Positions 1 to 9,944 are shown, counted from the stretch's first letter. The stretch is DNA of 64,000 nt from Arthrobacter sp. H35-D1 (GCF_030063185.1 NZ_JASISP010000014.1:32543-96542); one strand, 5' to 3'. A program made the numbers and translations. Notes: a model not told the origin generated them from the letters alone.

Positions 1-221
1 GCCAGCTTGGCACAGATTTCCCGGGCCCGGTGCTTCTCCACCCCGAGGGCGACCGCCCGTGCCGGGACCTGGGCGTCGGAGATCCCTTGGCGCAGGGCCT
101 GCACAAAGGCCAGCTCGGAATCCAGCAGGCCCTCAAGAATCAGGCCGCCGGACCCCACCCCGATCTGAACGCCGTGCGGCCCACGGCGCACCATGCGCAA
201 CCCTGGATTGATGGTGGTCAT
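1..221 (-). CDS. Partial ThiF/TOMM cyclodehydratase-like protein, N-terminus only
   Basis: The gene reads leftward out of the window, so only about 73 N-terminal residues are visible. It begins with ATG at 221 (MTTINPGLRMVRRGPHGVQI) and continues with a short beta-rich stretch (VQIGVGSGGLILEGLL) and a helical segment. This resembles the N-terminal domain of actinobacterial ThiF-family or TOMM leader-peptide-binding cyclodehydratase-like proteins, which often sit beside a YgjP-like metallopeptidase as here. The adenylyltransferase part is outside the window, so the family call is tentative. It is divergent from the metallopeptidase at 386. Confidence 0.5.
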   Translation of the reverse strand, partial: MTTINPGLRMVRRGPHGVQIGVGSGGLILEGLLDSELAFVQALRQGISDAQVPARAVALGVEKHRAREICAKL

Positions 222-385
222 GGCAGCCTCCCGCAGCAACGTTGTCCCGGTTCCCCAATGGTTCCCCCAATCACGATCATGGCACCTTGCACGTTTCCAT
301 GCGCCGGGTTATCCACAGGGTGCAGTTCTCCACAATCCGCCCCTGTGGTGGTGCGGGGAATGCCCAATGCCTGTAGCGTCGAAGC

Positions 386-1099
386 ATGGCAGCACGATCA
401 GCACAGCATGCACCCGCGGCAGCGCATTCACCGGCAGCGCGTTCACTGGCGGCGCAGCGCCGACCGCCCGTCGGACGGGGTGCCCCGGGGCCGTTGGGCG
501 ACTCATTCTCGATTCACACGCTCAGCAATGGGGAGCGCGTTGTTGTCAGGCGCACGGCCAGGCGAAAGACCGGACTCGCAGCGTTCTGGGAAGCCGGGCA
601 GGCCGTCATTGCCGTGCCGGCCAGGCTGACGTTGGAGGATGAAAAGTACTGGGTGCCGCGCATGGTGGCCAAGCTTGAACAGGGCACGCGCTCGCAGGCC
701 GGCCGGCCGGGGATTCCTGCCTGTGACGACGCGCTCATGCAGCGCAGCCTGAAACTTTCGACAAAATACCTGGGTGCACGCGCCGACCCGGTATCCGTCC
801 GGTGGGTGCAGAACCAGAATAGTCGGTGGGGTTCAGCCACGCCTGCGCGCAGGACCATCCGAATCTCACACCACGTGCAGGGCATGCCCGAATGGGTGCT
901 CGACTATGTGTTGTTGCACGAACTGGCCCACTTGATCCACGCCAACCACAGCCCGGCCTTTTGGGCTGAGCTGGCCAGCTACCCGCAGGTGGAGATGGCC
1001 AAGACATTTTTGGATGGCGCCTCGTTTGCCGCCTCCCGGAACATCAGCGGCATGGAAGGCGGCATGGTGGACAACGTGGACGAAGCAGTGGACGGCTGA
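386..1099 (+). CDS. YgjP-like M48-type metallopeptidase
   Basis: A 237-residue protein with the zinc signature HELAH at about residues 178-182, followed by HANHSPAFW, which supplies the third ligand. This is the standard C-terminal core of the YgjP/DUF45 (M48-like) family. The motif RWVQNQNSRWGSA upstream is also typical of the family. The first ~40 residues are Ala/Arg/Pro rich and unconserved in appearance, so a start further inside the gene is possible. No signal peptide or membrane segment is visible, so a cytoplasmic enzyme is expected. The natural substrate of this family is unknown. Convergent with the DUF2342 gene that ends at 1165. Confidence 0.85.
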   Translation: MAARSAQHAPAAAHSPAARSLAAQRRPPVGRGAPGPLGDSFSIHTLSNGERVVVRRTARRKTGLAAFWEAGQAVIAVPARLTLEDEKYWVPRMVAKLEQGTRSQAGRPGIPACDDALMQRSLKLSTKYLGARADPVSVRWVQNQNSRWGSATPARRTIRISHHVQGMPEWVLDYVLLHELAHLIHANHSPAFWAELASYPQVEMAKTFLDGASFAASRNISGMEGGMVDNVDEAVDG

Positions 1100-1164
1100 G
1101 ATTCCCGGACGGGCCGGTCAGTGTCTGTCCACTTCTGGGCGCCTGTCCACGTCTGAGGGACGTT

Positions 1165-2562
1165 CTACTTGTCCGTGTCTGGTTCCTGTTGGGCAGGCCC
1201 GTCTGGTTCGTTGTTGTCGTCGTTGGTTTCGAAGCCGCCGTCGAGAAGCTTGGCAAGGGCTGCATCCACGTCGGCTTCGGACGCGTCTTCGGCGCTGCGG
1301 CGGGCGCTGAAGCCTGCAGCATCGTCAAGGTCCGCAGCGGTGGGGAGCAGGTCCGGGTGCGCCCAGATCGCGTCACGTCCAACGATCCCGCGCTGCTCTG
1401 TCAGCGAAGCCCACAGGGCAGCTGCCTCGCGGAGTCTGCGCGGACGCAGTTCCAAGCCGACCAGGGAACCAAACGCGTGTTCGGCCGGGCCACCGGTTGC
1501 GCGGCGGCGGCGGATCGTTTCACGGATGGCCGCTGCAGCGGGCAAATTAGCGGCTGCTGCAAAGGTCAACTCGTCAACCCAGCCTTCAACGAGGGCCAGC
1601 GCGGTCTCCAACTTGGCCAAGGCGGCGTCCTGCTCGGGTGTGCGGGCCGGCATGAAGACGCCCTCAGACAGTGCAGCTTGCATGGCTTCGGGATTGGAAG
1701 GGTCGAGGTTGTGGGCGAGGTTTTCAATCCGGGACATGTCGATGTGAATGCCGCGGGCGTACGACTCGATAGCTCCCAACAAGTGCCCGCGCAGCCACGG
1801 CACCTGCACAAATAGGCGGGCATGGGCGGCTTCGCGCAGGGCCAGGAACAAACGGATTTCCTGCTCGGGCACTTCAAGGCCTTCGCCAAACGCCTTGACG
1901 TTGGCCGGCAGCAGGGCCATCTGCAGATCGGCCAGCGGGATGCCAATGTCAGTGGATCCAAGCACTTCCTTGGACAGTGCGCCCACGGCTTGTCCCAACT
2001 GCAGCCCAAACAGGGCTCCGCCCATGTTCTGCATCATGGAGGAGGCGTCGCCCATCATGGACTTCATCTCTTCCGGCAGCTGCTCGTTCATTGCCGTGGA
2101 AATGGCGAAGGCAATGCTGTTGGCCACCGGCTCGGTTAGCCGCTGCCACGTGCCAAGCGTTTCCTCCACCCATTCGGCGCGCGACCAGGCACGGCCAATG
2201 ATGGACGTCGCAGCAAGGTCGGTGAGCGGGTCGAGCCACATTTCGGCGAGGCGCAGCGCCTCATCAACTTCATGTTGCTGGGCAGGGGTGACAGAAGGGT
2301 CGTCCCCGGCAGCGGCCTTGCGCGCCGCGTCGTGGGCAAGGTCCCAGTTCACGGGGGTGTCCGAGGAACCGCTCATCATGGACTGAACCTGGGAGAACAT
2401 TTGCGCCAGTGCTTCGGGATCCGAAGGGAGTCCTGCCGCCTTGGCCAGTTCCGCCGGGTCAAAGCCCTCCATGCCTTGTCCGCCCATAAGGTTGGCGAGC
2501 ATTTCCTGAAGGGGATCCTTTGGAGTATCGTCGTCGTCGTTGTTGGCTGGTGTGGAAGACAT
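1165..2562 (-). CDS. DUF2342 / zincin-like predicted metalloprotease
   Basis: About 465 residues, starting at MSSTPANNDDDD. An upstream extension to 2694 is possible in frame but has no family-like sequence. The core contains LREAAHARLF (around residue 243), then VPWLRGHLLG and YARGIHIDMSRIE, the hallmark of the actinobacterial DUF2342 'zinc-dependent metalloprotease' family. The first His of a canonical HExxH motif is Arg here (REAAH), so protease activity is uncertain. The N-terminus is Asp/Gln/Gly rich and includes a MLANLMGGQG stretch. It is divergent from the PDZ-Lon gene at 2819, a pairing commonly seen in actinobacteria. Confidence 0.85.
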   Translation of the reverse strand: MSSTPANNDDDDTPKDPLQEMLANLMGGQGMEGFDPAELAKAAGLPSDPEALAQMFSQVQSMMSGSSDTPVNWDLAHDAARKAAAGDDPSVTPAQQHEVDEALRLAEMWLDPLTDLAATSIIGRAWSRAEWVEETLGTWQRLTEPVANSIAFAISTAMNEQLPEEMKSMMGDASSMMQNMGGALFGLQLGQAVGALSKEVLGSTDIGIPLADLQMALLPANVKAFGEGLEVPEQEIRLFLALREAAHARLFVQVPWLRGHLLGAIESYARGIHIDMSRIENLAHNLDPSNPEAMQAALSEGVFMPARTPEQDAALAKLETALALVEGWVDELTFAAAANLPAAAAIRETIRRRRATGGPAEHAFGSLVGLELRPRRLREAAALWASLTEQRGIVGRDAIWAHPDLLPTAADLDDAAGFSARRSAEDASEADVDAALAKLLDGGFETNDDNNEPDGPAQQEPDTDK

Positions 2563-2818
2563 GATGGCCCGATCGTTGGCATGGACGCTGAATAGTTTCA
2601 CGTTACCGCCGTCGTCCGGCGTTGTCGCCCCGTGGCAGGGCCCTGTTCGCTCTAGGCAAAGGGTTCTGGTGCCGCCCCCGCCACCGCGGGGCATTCAGTG
2701 CCAACTCCCAGCACCGGTAGAAGCACAGTGCAGCTTGAAGCAGTAGGCTTGGCATTCGGTGCCCGTGGTTCGCGTGGGTGCCGGCGCGACCCGGGAGAGC
2801 TTGGAAAGGTCTTTAGTT

Positions 2819-3913
2819 TTGAGTCAGGACGTTGTAGCATCTGCGAGCCCGCCCACGGCCGTCCGCGACCCCAGGTTCTCCATGATGATGGTTTCCGGGG
2901 TGGTGGCAGTGGTGCTTGCTGTGGCGGCCATGACCCTTCCCGTTCCATACGTGGTTGAATCGCCGGGCCCGGCCATCAACACGATTGGCGAGATCGACGG
3001 CGCGCCCATCATCACCGTTTCCGGCCATGAAAGCTTCCCTTCGAACAGCGGCAGCCTGGATCTGACCACTGTGCACCTGACTGGTGGCTTGCCCGACAGC
3101 CGCATCAGTTTCTTCGATGCACTCAAGGCCTGGCTCACGCCGTCGCACACGCTGTACCCTGAAGAGCTCATCTATGCGCCCGGGGTCAGCCAGGAGACCG
3201 TCAACAGCGAGAACTCCGCCGCCATGACAGGGTCGCAGGAAAACGCCACAGCGGCTGCCATGAACGCACTGGGCATCGACTTTAAATCAAACCTGGCCGT
3301 GGCGTCGATCCCGGAAGGCGGCGCCGCGTCGGGCATCCTCAAGCCCGACGACGTCATCCTCGCCATTGGAGGGAAGCAGGTGAGCGCCTTGAAGGACATC
3401 CAGTCCGTGCTGGCCGAAGGTGCCGGCGCAGCTGTGGACCTGCAAATCCGTCGCGCCGGCAAGGACATGAATGTCTCGGTGACCCCGAAGAAGGGCAATG
3501 ACGGCAAATATCTACTGGGAATCGTTCTGCAAAACACCTTCAAGTTCCCCTTCGATGTACAGATTTCCCTCGAGAACATCGGTGGTCCCAGCGCGGGGAT
3601 GATCTTTGCCCTGGGCATCATGGACAAGCTGACCCCCGGGGAGCTCACCGGCGGCGAACGGTTCGCCGGCACGGGTACCATCGACCCGGAGGGGAATGTC
3701 GGTGCGATTGGCGGCATTGCCCAAAAGATGGTCGGTGCCCATGAGAACGGAGCGGTCTATTTCCTGGCCCCCGCCGCCAACTGCGGCGACGTGGTGGGCC
3801 ATGTGCCCGAGGGGCTGCAGGTTATCAAGGTCAATACGATCAAGGAAGCCTACGATGCAGTGTCCCTTATTGGTACCGGCGAGGACGGTTCAGCCCTGCC
3901 AACTTGCACCTAA
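2819..3913 (+). CDS. PDZ domain, Lon-like (S16) membrane-anchored protease, YlbL family
   Basis: About 364 residues from TTG at 2819, chosen because GGAAAGG lies 9 nt upstream. A GTG at 2759 would add 20 residues and lacks a clear ribosome site. One transmembrane helix (MMMVSGVVAVVLAVAAMTL) is followed by PYVVESPGP, a PDZ segment (ASIPEGGAASGILKPDDVIL) and a Lon-type catalytic domain. The serine is in GGPSAGMIFALG (near residue 258) and the lysine in GGIAQKMVGA (near residue 302). This Ser-Lys dyad and the anchor match the YlbL/SdrC-like family of extracytoplasmic proteases. It is divergent from the DUF2342 gene and upstream of the UPF0182 gene. Confidence 0.88.
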   Translation: MSQDVVASASPPTAVRDPRFSMMMVSGVVAVVLAVAAMTLPVPYVVESPGPAINTIGEIDGAPIITVSGHESFPSNSGSLDLTTVHLTGGLPDSRISFFDALKAWLTPSHTLYPEELIYAPGVSQETVNSENSAAMTGSQENATAAAMNALGIDFKSNLAVASIPEGGAASGILKPDDVILAIGGKQVSALKDIQSVLAEGAGAAVDLQIRRAGKDMNVSVTPKKGNDGKYLLGIVLQNTFKFPFDVQISLENIGGPSAGMIFALGIMDKLTPGELTGGERFAGTGTIDPEGNVGAIGGIAQKMVGAHENGAVYFLAPAANCGDVVGHVPEGLQVIKVNTIKEAYDAVSLIGTGEDGSALPTCT

Positions 3914-4036
3914 CGATTGAACACCCGCCAGTAACGATTGTGCATCATGTGGAACTCGGGCCACGCACCATTCGTGGCACAAGATATGAAGCACCCGGCA
4001 ACTATTCATAAACATCTGTTGAGTAAGAGGTAGAGA

Positions 4037-7000
4037 GTGACATCCCGACCATCCCCGTCGCCGAACGAAACCGTCAGGCCCAAGCGTCGCAGCGCGTTGT
4101 TGCCCACCATTATTGTGGTGGCGGCGCTGGTGGTTGGCTTGGTGATTTTCTCCGGAATTTACACGGACATGCTCTGGTTTGACCAGCTCGGCTTTGCCGG
4201 CGTGTTTTGGAAAGAACGCATTGCCAAGCTGCTGATTTTCCTGGCAGGTTTCCTGGTCATGGCACTGGCCGTGTATTTCTCCATCCGCGTCGCTTACAAG
4301 GCCCGCCCCGTGTATGCCCCCGACAGCGCCCATGAGGACAACCTCAACCGCTACCAAGCACAGCTTGAACCGGTGCGTCGGGTCGTGATGCTGGGCGTGC
4401 CCATTGTCTTCGGCCTGTTTGCCGGGACGGCGGCCATGGCCCAATGGGACAAGGTCATGCTGTTCTTGTACCGCGTCCCGTTTGGTTCCACGGACCCACA
4501 ATTTGGGCTGGACGTGAGCTTTTACACCAACACGCTGCCGTTTTTGGGCCTCCTGACGGGGATGCTCATCAGCGCCACGGTGATTGCGTTCATTGCCGGG
4601 GTTCTCACCCACTACCTCTACGGTGCCATCCGCCTGACGGAACGCGGCATCTTCACCTCCCGCGGCGCCCAGATCCACATCGCCATCTTGGCCGGAGTCT
4701 TCTTGCTGTTGTTGGGTGCCAACTTCTGGTTGGGCCGGTTTGCCACCCTGCAAGACAACAGCGGCTACCGCGCCGGAGCCATGTTCACCGACGTCAACGC
4801 AGTGATCCCCACCAAGGCCATCTTGGCCGCCGCCGCAATCATTGTGGCCATCCTGTTCATCGTGGCCGCTTTCCTGGGCAAATGGAAGCTGCCCTTGATT
4901 GGCACGGGCATGCTGGTTGTCACCGCCATTGTGGCCGGGGGCATCTACCCGTGGGCCATCCAGCAATGGCAGGTGAAGCCGTCCGAAGGCAACGTGGAGC
5001 TCCCCTACATTGCGCGCAATATCGATATGACGCGCCAGGCGTACGGACTTTCCGGAATGGAAGTGACGCCTTACAACGCCACCACGACGGCGACTCCCGG
5101 TGCACTGCGCCAGGACGCCGACACGGCGGCAAGCATCCGGTTGCTTGACCCGAACCTGATTTCATCCACCTTTGCCCAGCTTGAGCAGTACCGTCCGTAC
5201 TACAAGTTCCCGAAGACCCTGAGCGTCGACAGGTACGCTATTGAAGGCAAGGTCCAGGATGTCGTGATCGCCGTGCGCGAGTTGGATCCCAACGGAATCA
5301 ACCCGGACCAGCAGAGCTGGTACAACCAGCACCTGGTCTACACGCACGGTTATGGCGTGGTTGCTGCCAAGGGAAACACCGTCACCTCCGACGGCAAGCC
5401 CGTGTTCCTGCAATCGGGTGTCCCCTCCAAAGGTGTTTTGGGCACCGACACCAGCTATCAGCCGCGGATTTACTTTGGCCAGTCAAACAGCGATTACTCA
5501 ATTGTGGGCGCGCCCAAGGGCACCGCACCCATTGAGTTGGACCGCCCCACGGGCAACACCCCCACCACCGCTACGGACAACCCCGCCGATGAGTCGCTGA
5601 CAACCTTTGAAGGCAAGGCCGGACCCAGCGTGGGCAACTGGTTCAACCGTCTGATGTATGCCATGAAGTTCCAGTCCTCGGACCTGCTGCTGACAAACGG
5701 CGTCAATGAGAGCTCGCAGATTCTTTACGACCGCACCCCGGCCGAACGTGTTGCCAAGGTTGCTCCGTACCTGACCCTGGATGGCTCCCCCTATCCGGCC
5801 ATTGTTGACGGGAAAGTCAAGTGGATTGTGGACGGTTACACCACCAGCTCCAACTACCCGTACTCGCAGCAGCAACAGCTTCAGGAAGCCACCACGGATT
5901 CCCTGACCACCGCTGGCGGCACCGGAGCACTTCCGAATGCGTCGGTGAACTATATCCGCAACTCCGTCAAGGCAACAGTGGACGCCTATGACGGTTCGGT
6001 TGAGCTGTTCGCCTGGGATGCCGAGGACCCCATCCTGAAAGCGTGGCAAAAAGTTTTCCCCACCAGTGTCAAGCCGTTCACGGAGATGTCCGCAGATGTC
6101 ATGTCCCATGTGCGCTACCCGGAAGACCTGTTCAAGGTACAGCGTGAACTGTTGGGCCGTTATCACGTAACCGATCCCACGAACTTCTTCAAGAACACGC
6201 TGGCGTGGAGCGTCCCCGACGACCCCACCACCAAGGCCGTGGACAAGCAACCGCCCTATTACCTGTCGTTGAAGATGCCCGGGGCGGACAAGGCTGCGTT
6301 CTCCCTCACCACGGACTTCATTCCCCAGGAAGTTAAAAACACCGACTCCCGCAACATTCTGTACGGTTTCATGGCTGCCAATGGTGACGCCGGCAATGTC
6401 AAGGGTGTCAAGAGCCCCGACTACGGGAAGTTGCAGCTGCTTCAATTGCCTGATGCCACGCAGGTGCCGGGACCGGGGCAGGTGCAAAACACCTTCCAGT
6501 CCGATCCCACGGTTTCAGAACAGCTGAACGTGCTTAAGCTGGGGCAATCCGACGTCATCAACGGCAACTTGCTCACGCTGCCCATGGGCGGGGGAATGCT
6601 GTATGTGCAGCCTGTCTACGTCAAGTCCACGGGCTCGACGTCGTACCCCACCTTGCAGCGCGTGCTCGTCGCCTTTGGGGACAAGATTGGTTACGCGGCA
6701 ACCCTGAACGAGGCACTGGACAAGCTCTTTGGCGGCGACTCCGGTGCTGTGGCAGGCGACGCAGGCGTCAAGAAGGAGACCGGTACAGGTGGCAGCTCCA
6801 CCGAGGGCGGCACCAAAGTGCCGGCGGGCGGCAGCAGCGCGGCGCTGTCCAAGGCGCTCGATGATGCTAACACTGCAATAAAGGATGGCCAGGCAGCGCT
6901 GGCCAAGGGTGATTTCACCGCTTACGGGGCAGCTCAAAAGCGCTTGGAAGCCGCGATCAGCGCAGCGATCGCAGCTGAAGGGACGGCGGCCGCACCCGCC

Positions 7001-7045
7001 GCACCGTCAGCGGCACCCAGCGCGGAGCCAAGCACCAAACCCTAG
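4037..7045 (+). CDS. UPF0182 family large integral membrane protein
   Basis: A 1002-residue protein starting with GTG at 4037 after an AGAGGTAGAGA stretch. The N-terminal third has about seven hydrophobic helices, including [18 protein letters not shown] and later WLGR-containing segments. A long soluble region follows, with motifs of the UPF0182/COG1615 family such as YTHGYG and an NWFNRLMYA segment. The C-terminal ~120 residues are Ala/Gly/Ser/Pro rich and contain a predicted helix ([20 protein letters not shown]), the usual tail of this family. The function of the family is unknown. The gene is followed by a strong hairpin terminator at 7072. Confidence 0.93.
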   Translation: MTSRPSPSPNETVRPKRRSALLPTIIVVAALVVGLVIFSGIYTDMLWFDQLGFAGVFWKERIAKLLIFLAGFLVMALAVYFSIRVAYKARPVYAPDSAHEDNLNRYQAQLEPVRRVVMLGVPIVFGLFAGTAAMAQWDKVMLFLYRVPFGSTDPQFGLDVSFYTNTLPFLGLLTGMLISATVIAFIAGVLTHYLYGAIRLTERGIFTSRGAQIHIAILAGVFLLLLGANFWLGRFATLQDNSGYRAGAMFTDVNAVIPTKAILAAAAIIVAILFIVAAFLGKWKLPLIGTGMLVVTAIVAGGIYPWAIQQWQVKPSEGNVELPYIARNIDMTRQAYGLSGMEVTPYNATTTATPGALRQDADTAASIRLLDPNLISSTFAQLEQYRPYYKFPKTLSVDRYAIEGKVQDVVIAVRELDPNGINPDQQSWYNQHLVYTHGYGVVAAKGNTVTSDGKPVFLQSGVPSKGVLGTDTSYQPRIYFGQSNSDYSIVGAPKGTAPIELDRPTGNTPTTATDNPADESLTTFEGKAGPSVGNWFNRLMYAMKFQSSDLLLTNGVNESSQILYDRTPAERVAKVAPYLTLDGSPYPAIVDGKVKWIVDGYTTSSNYPYSQQQQLQEATTDSLTTAGGTGALPNASVNYIRNSVKATVDAYDGSVELFAWDAEDPILKAWQKVFPTSVKPFTEMSADVMSHVRYPEDLFKVQRELLGRYHVTDPTNFFKNTLAWSVPDDPTTKAVDKQPPYYLSLKMPGADKAAFSLTTDFIPQEVKNTDSRNILYGFMAANGDAGNVKGVKSPDYGKLQLLQLPDATQVPGPGQVQNTFQSDPTVSEQLNVLKLGQSDVINGNLLTLPMGGGMLYVQPVYVKSTGSTSYPTLQRVLVAFGDKIGYAATLNEALDKLFGGDSGAVAGDAGVKKETGTGGSSTEGGTKVPAGGSSAALSKALDDANTAIKDGQAALAKGDFTAYGAAQKRLEAAISAAIAAEGTAAAPAAPSAAPSAEPSTKP

Positions 7046-7071
7046 CTCCGCCGTCGCGCATGTGGCGCAGA

Positions 7072-7102
7072 AGGGCCCGGTGCCGGAAGGCGGCCGGGCC
7101 CT
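7072..7102 (+). terminator. Rho-independent terminator after UPF0182 gene
   Basis: Arms AGGGCCCGG (7072-7080) and CCGGGCCCT (7094-7102) are perfectly complementary over a 13-nt loop and are followed by CTTT. It lies 27 nt after the UPF0182 stop codon. Confidence 0.75.
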
Positions 7103-7148
7103 CTTTGCACACAAGACCCACGGGAGACGAAGGTCACGTGCTGTGGGT

Positions 7149-7177
7149 TTGGTGGCAGGTGGGCTGCGGCGTAGAGT
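7149..7177 (+). promoter_or_regulatory. Promoter of first initiator tRNA
   Basis: A -35 box TTGGTG (7149-7154), a 17-nt spacer and a -10 box TAGAGT (7172-7177) end 12 nt before the tRNA. The second initiator tRNA has the same -35 hexamer, spacer length and distance, which supports the assignment. Confidence 0.65.
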
Positions 7178-7188
7178 AATGAGTGCAA

Positions 7189-7262
<74 letters not shown>

Positions 7263-7271
7263 CAGAAACGG

Positions 7272-7301
7272 AAAACCCTCGGCCAGACGGCCGGGGGTTT
7301 T
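7272..7301 (+). terminator. Terminator after first tRNA-fMet
   Basis: Stem AAAACCC-CGGCC paired with GGCCG-GGGTTTT, then TCTTTG. A nearly identical hairpin follows the second initiator tRNA at 35243. Confidence 0.8.
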
Positions 7302-7527
7302 CTTTGTCCGGACATGGTTGCTGAAGCGAAATTGGGGTCCGCACCACGCAACCGGCCGCAGATTTCGGTACCAGGCAGCGGCGTGAATCAATGGTGAATT
7401 CTTTCACAGGTGGCTGAACCACATGGTCTACACTGCAAGGAACATGCTGGTGCAACGGCGGAATCCGCTGGGATCGTCGTTGCTTGTTTTTGCTTTTTGG
7501 AAGTTGTTCACAAGGGAGAGTATTTCG

Positions 7528-9000
7528 TTGAGTATCCGCAGTTGGTTGGCCGACCCCGAGGGTCTGGCATTGCTACTGCTGGTTCTGCATGTGGTCATAG
7601 GGGCCATCGCCGTGGCGTACATTTCCGCCCGGCGCCGTCCAGCCACCGCCATTGCGTGGATGCTCACCATCATCTTCATCCCCTACGTCGGCATCGTTGC
7701 GTTCATGCTGGTGGGCTTCACCAGGCTGCCCAAGGCCCGACGGGACAAGCAGAAGCACGTCAATGAAATGATCCTGGCGCGCACCGAGGGACTGGACCAG
7801 CTCAGCCACAGGGACGACTGGCCCAAGGGCCTGTCCACACTTGTCACCCTCAACAACAACCTGGGTGCGCTTCCCATGGTGGGCGGCAACGACGTCGAGC
7901 TCCTCCCGGACTACCATGGCTCCATCGCTGCCATGGCCCGTGAAATCGACACGGCCACCGACTATGTGCACGTGGAGTTCTATATCCTGGTCGACGACGA
8001 CGTCACCAGGCCCTTCTTTGATGCGCTCGAGCGAGCGTGCCGGCGCGGGGTCACAGTGCGGGTGCTCAGCGACCACCTGGCCGCGCTGATGAACCCCGGC
8101 CGCAAGGAAACCCTGACCCGATTGGCCGCCATGGGTGCCGAGTACCACGCCATGCTGCCGCTGCGGCCGTGGAAGGGGAATTGGCAGCGGGTGGACCTGC
8201 GCAACCACCGGAAGCTGTTGGTTGTTGATGGCAGGGTGGGATTTGCCGGGTCGCAAAACATGGTCAATGAGAGCTACAACAAGAAAAAGAACATTGCCCG
8301 CGGGCTGCGCTGGCACGAGTTGATGATGCGCGTGCACGGACCCGTGGTTCGCGAGCTCGACGCCGTGTTCGTCACCGACTGGTTCAGCGAAACCGACGTG
8401 CTGCTTGAGCTGGACACTTCACCGGTTGTGTTGAACCCGGCGGAGCACCTTGTCGATGCGCAGGTTGTTCCCAGCGGGCCCAGCTTTGAAAATGACAACA
8501 GCTTGAAACTCTTTGTCTCCATGATCCACCAGGCCACGGAACGGGTCAGCATCACCAGCCCGTACTTTGTCCCGGAAGACTCTGTGCTGCTGGCCATCAT
8601 TGCCGCCGCCGGGCGCGGACTGTCGGTGGAGTTGTTCGTGTCCGAGATCGGCGACCAGGCCATGGTCTACCACGCCCAGCGCTCCTACTATGAGGCGCTG
8701 CTGCGCGCAGGTGTGAAGATCTACTTGTACAAGTCCCCGGAGGTCCTGCACTCCAAGCACTTCAGCATTGATTCCGATGTTGCCGTGATTGGATCCTCCA
8801 ACATGGATATCCGGTCGTTCGCGCTGAACATGGAGATTTCGGTGTTGATCCACAGTGCCTCCTTCGTTGCGCAAATGCGCGATGTGGAAGATGGGTACCG
8901 AAGCAATAGCAGGGACCTCAGGCTGGAGGATTGGATCAAACGTCCGCGATGGGAAAAGTTCTGGGACAGTGCGGCCAGGCTGACCTCCAACCTGCAATAA
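7528..9000 (+). CDS. cls: Cardiolipin synthase (phospholipase D family)
   Basis: About 490 residues from TTG at 7528, preceded by AAGGGAGAG at ideal spacing. An in-frame ATG at 7423 would add 35 residues without a ribosome site. Two N-terminal membrane helices (LALLLLVLHVVIGAIAVAY and TAIAWMLTIIFIPYVGIVAF) precede two HKD motifs: HRKLLVVDGRVGFAGS at residue ~227 and HSKHFSIDSDVAVIGSSN at ~408. This is the classic bacterial cardiolipin synthase layout, condensing two phosphatidylglycerols at the membrane. Length is normal for the family. It is a single gene between the tRNA and a repeat element. Confidence 0.93.
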   Translation: MSIRSWLADPEGLALLLLVLHVVIGAIAVAYISARRRPATAIAWMLTIIFIPYVGIVAFMLVGFTRLPKARRDKQKHVNEMILARTEGLDQLSHRDDWPKGLSTLVTLNNNLGALPMVGGNDVELLPDYHGSIAAMAREIDTATDYVHVEFYILVDDDVTRPFFDALERACRRGVTVRVLSDHLAALMNPGRKETLTRLAAMGAEYHAMLPLRPWKGNWQRVDLRNHRKLLVVDGRVGFAGSQNMVNESYNKKKNIARGLRWHELMMRVHGPVVRELDAVFVTDWFSETDVLLELDTSPVVLNPAEHLVDAQVVPSGPSFENDNSLKLFVSMIHQATERVSITSPYFVPEDSVLLAIIAAAGRGLSVELFVSEIGDQAMVYHAQRSYYEALLRAGVKIYLYKSPEVLHSKHFSIDSDVAVIGSSNMDIRSFALNMEISVLIHSASFVAQMRDVEDGYRSNSRDLRLEDWIKRPRWEKFWDSAARLTSNLQ

Positions 9001-9003
9001 CTC

Positions 9004-9097
9004 CAACGCTCGCGCACTTTATGTTGATTTTTGCCCAACGCTCGCGCACTGAGTGCGCGAGCGTTGCGGAAAACGGGACGTAAAGTGCTCGAGCGTT
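9004..9097. repeat. Intergenic CAACGCTC repeat cluster forming nested palindromes
   Basis: Four copies of one motif occur in two orientations. CAACGCTCGCGCACT is at 9004 and again at 9036, 32 nt later. The second copy makes a perfect 15-bp inverted repeat with 9052-9066 around a single G. The outer copy (9005-9021) pairs 16/17 with TAAAGTGCTCGAGCGTT at 9081-9097. It fills the space between convergent cls and tetR genes and could serve as a bidirectional terminator. A related cluster with the same 32-nt spacing lies at 18216. Confidence 0.85.
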
Positions 9098-9143
9098 CAT
9101 CCCTTGGCTGGCGGACCCGCCTGCGCCGGAGTTCAGCAACCGG

Positions 9144-9770
9144 TCAGTCGTTGTGCTGCTGGTGGGCTTCTTCGGCGATGATCTGCTCAAGTTCTTTGCA
9201 CCAGGCATCGAGCACCCAGGTGCGTCGGTCGGCGTCGTCGGTGAGGATGTTGGCAAGACCAAGGCCGCGTCCCAAGTCAAGGGTTGCGGCCACAATGGCA
9301 CGCAAGCGAGGATTTTCCCTGTCGATGTTCAGCAGTGTTGCCGCCAGCCGGAATGCTTCACGTGCCACCGTCTGTTCCAAGGGGATGACGTGTGCGCGTA
9401 CTGCCGGGTCCACGGCGGCCGCCGTCCACACCTGCAGGGCCGCCTTGAACAACGGACCGGTGTAAAGGCCCACGAGCGAATCCAGAACTTCCCTGACGGG
9501 GACCGACCCCCCTGAATGTACTGTCAGCGCAGCACGGACTTCCAGTACACGAGCTACTGTCATGTGCTCGATCGCAGCAGTGAAGAGATCATCCCTGGTG
9601 GGGAAGTGGTGCTGCGTTGCACCGCGGGAAACCCCTGCGTGAGTGGCAACGGTGGTGACGGTGGTGTTGGTCCAACCGGTCTCACACAGCAGGGCCACGG
9701 CGCTTTCCAGCAGGCGCTCGCGCGTGGCGCGGCTGCGGTCTTGCCGGGGTTCGATGACCATTCTGCTCAT
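9144..9770 (-). CDS. TetR/AcrR family transcriptional regulator
   Basis: A 208-residue protein. The N-terminal helix-turn-helix reads RATRERLLESAVALLCETG then TTVTTVATHAGVSRGATQHHFPTRDDLF, a canonical TetR DNA-binding domain. The C-terminal ~140 residues form the ligand domain and have no recognisable ligand signature. The gene is divergent from the AtuA-type catabolic operon that starts at 9945, and a near-palindrome lies 27 bp upstream at 9797. It is the likely local repressor of that operon and of itself, although the operon is also flanked by another TetR at 20850. Effector unknown; an acyl-CoA is a reasonable guess from context. Confidence 0.9.
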   Translation of the reverse strand: MSRMVIEPRQDRSRATRERLLESAVALLCETGWTNTTVTTVATHAGVSRGATQHHFPTRDDLFTAAIEHMTVARVLEVRAALTVHSGGSVPVREVLDSLVGLYTGPLFKAALQVWTAAAVDPAVRAHVIPLEQTVAREAFRLAATLLNIDRENPRLRAIVAATLDLGRGLGLANILTDDADRRTWVLDAWCKELEQIIAEEAHQQHND

Positions 9771-9796
9771 AGAGGGACGTTAGCACGAAAGTGAAA

Positions 9797-9812
9797 CAAT
9801 CAAGCTTGCTTG
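9797..9812. promoter_or_regulatory. Candidate TetR operator
   Basis: CAATCAAGCTTGCTTG is a 16-bp palindrome with one mismatched pair, centred on AAGCTT and extended by further TTGC/TTG repeats. It sits in the divergent intergenic region between the TetR gene (start 9770) and the catabolic operon (start 9945), where an autoregulated repressor would bind. This is inference from position and symmetry only. Confidence 0.45.
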
Positions 9813-9944
9813 CTTGTTGTTGATCCACGTCACATACTTGCACTATCGGTGCGACGGCCGGCTTGGCCCTACGCGACAGGCCGAGACCACGCGCGGCTCA
9901 GCACGATTCGTGTCAGCGCGACCCTCAACAAACGGAGTTGGAAC

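Noticed and set aside
3890..4966. Minus-strand 358-residue frame over the UPF0182 gene
   Set aside because: His/Gln/Gly-rich antisense of a strongly recognisable membrane protein.
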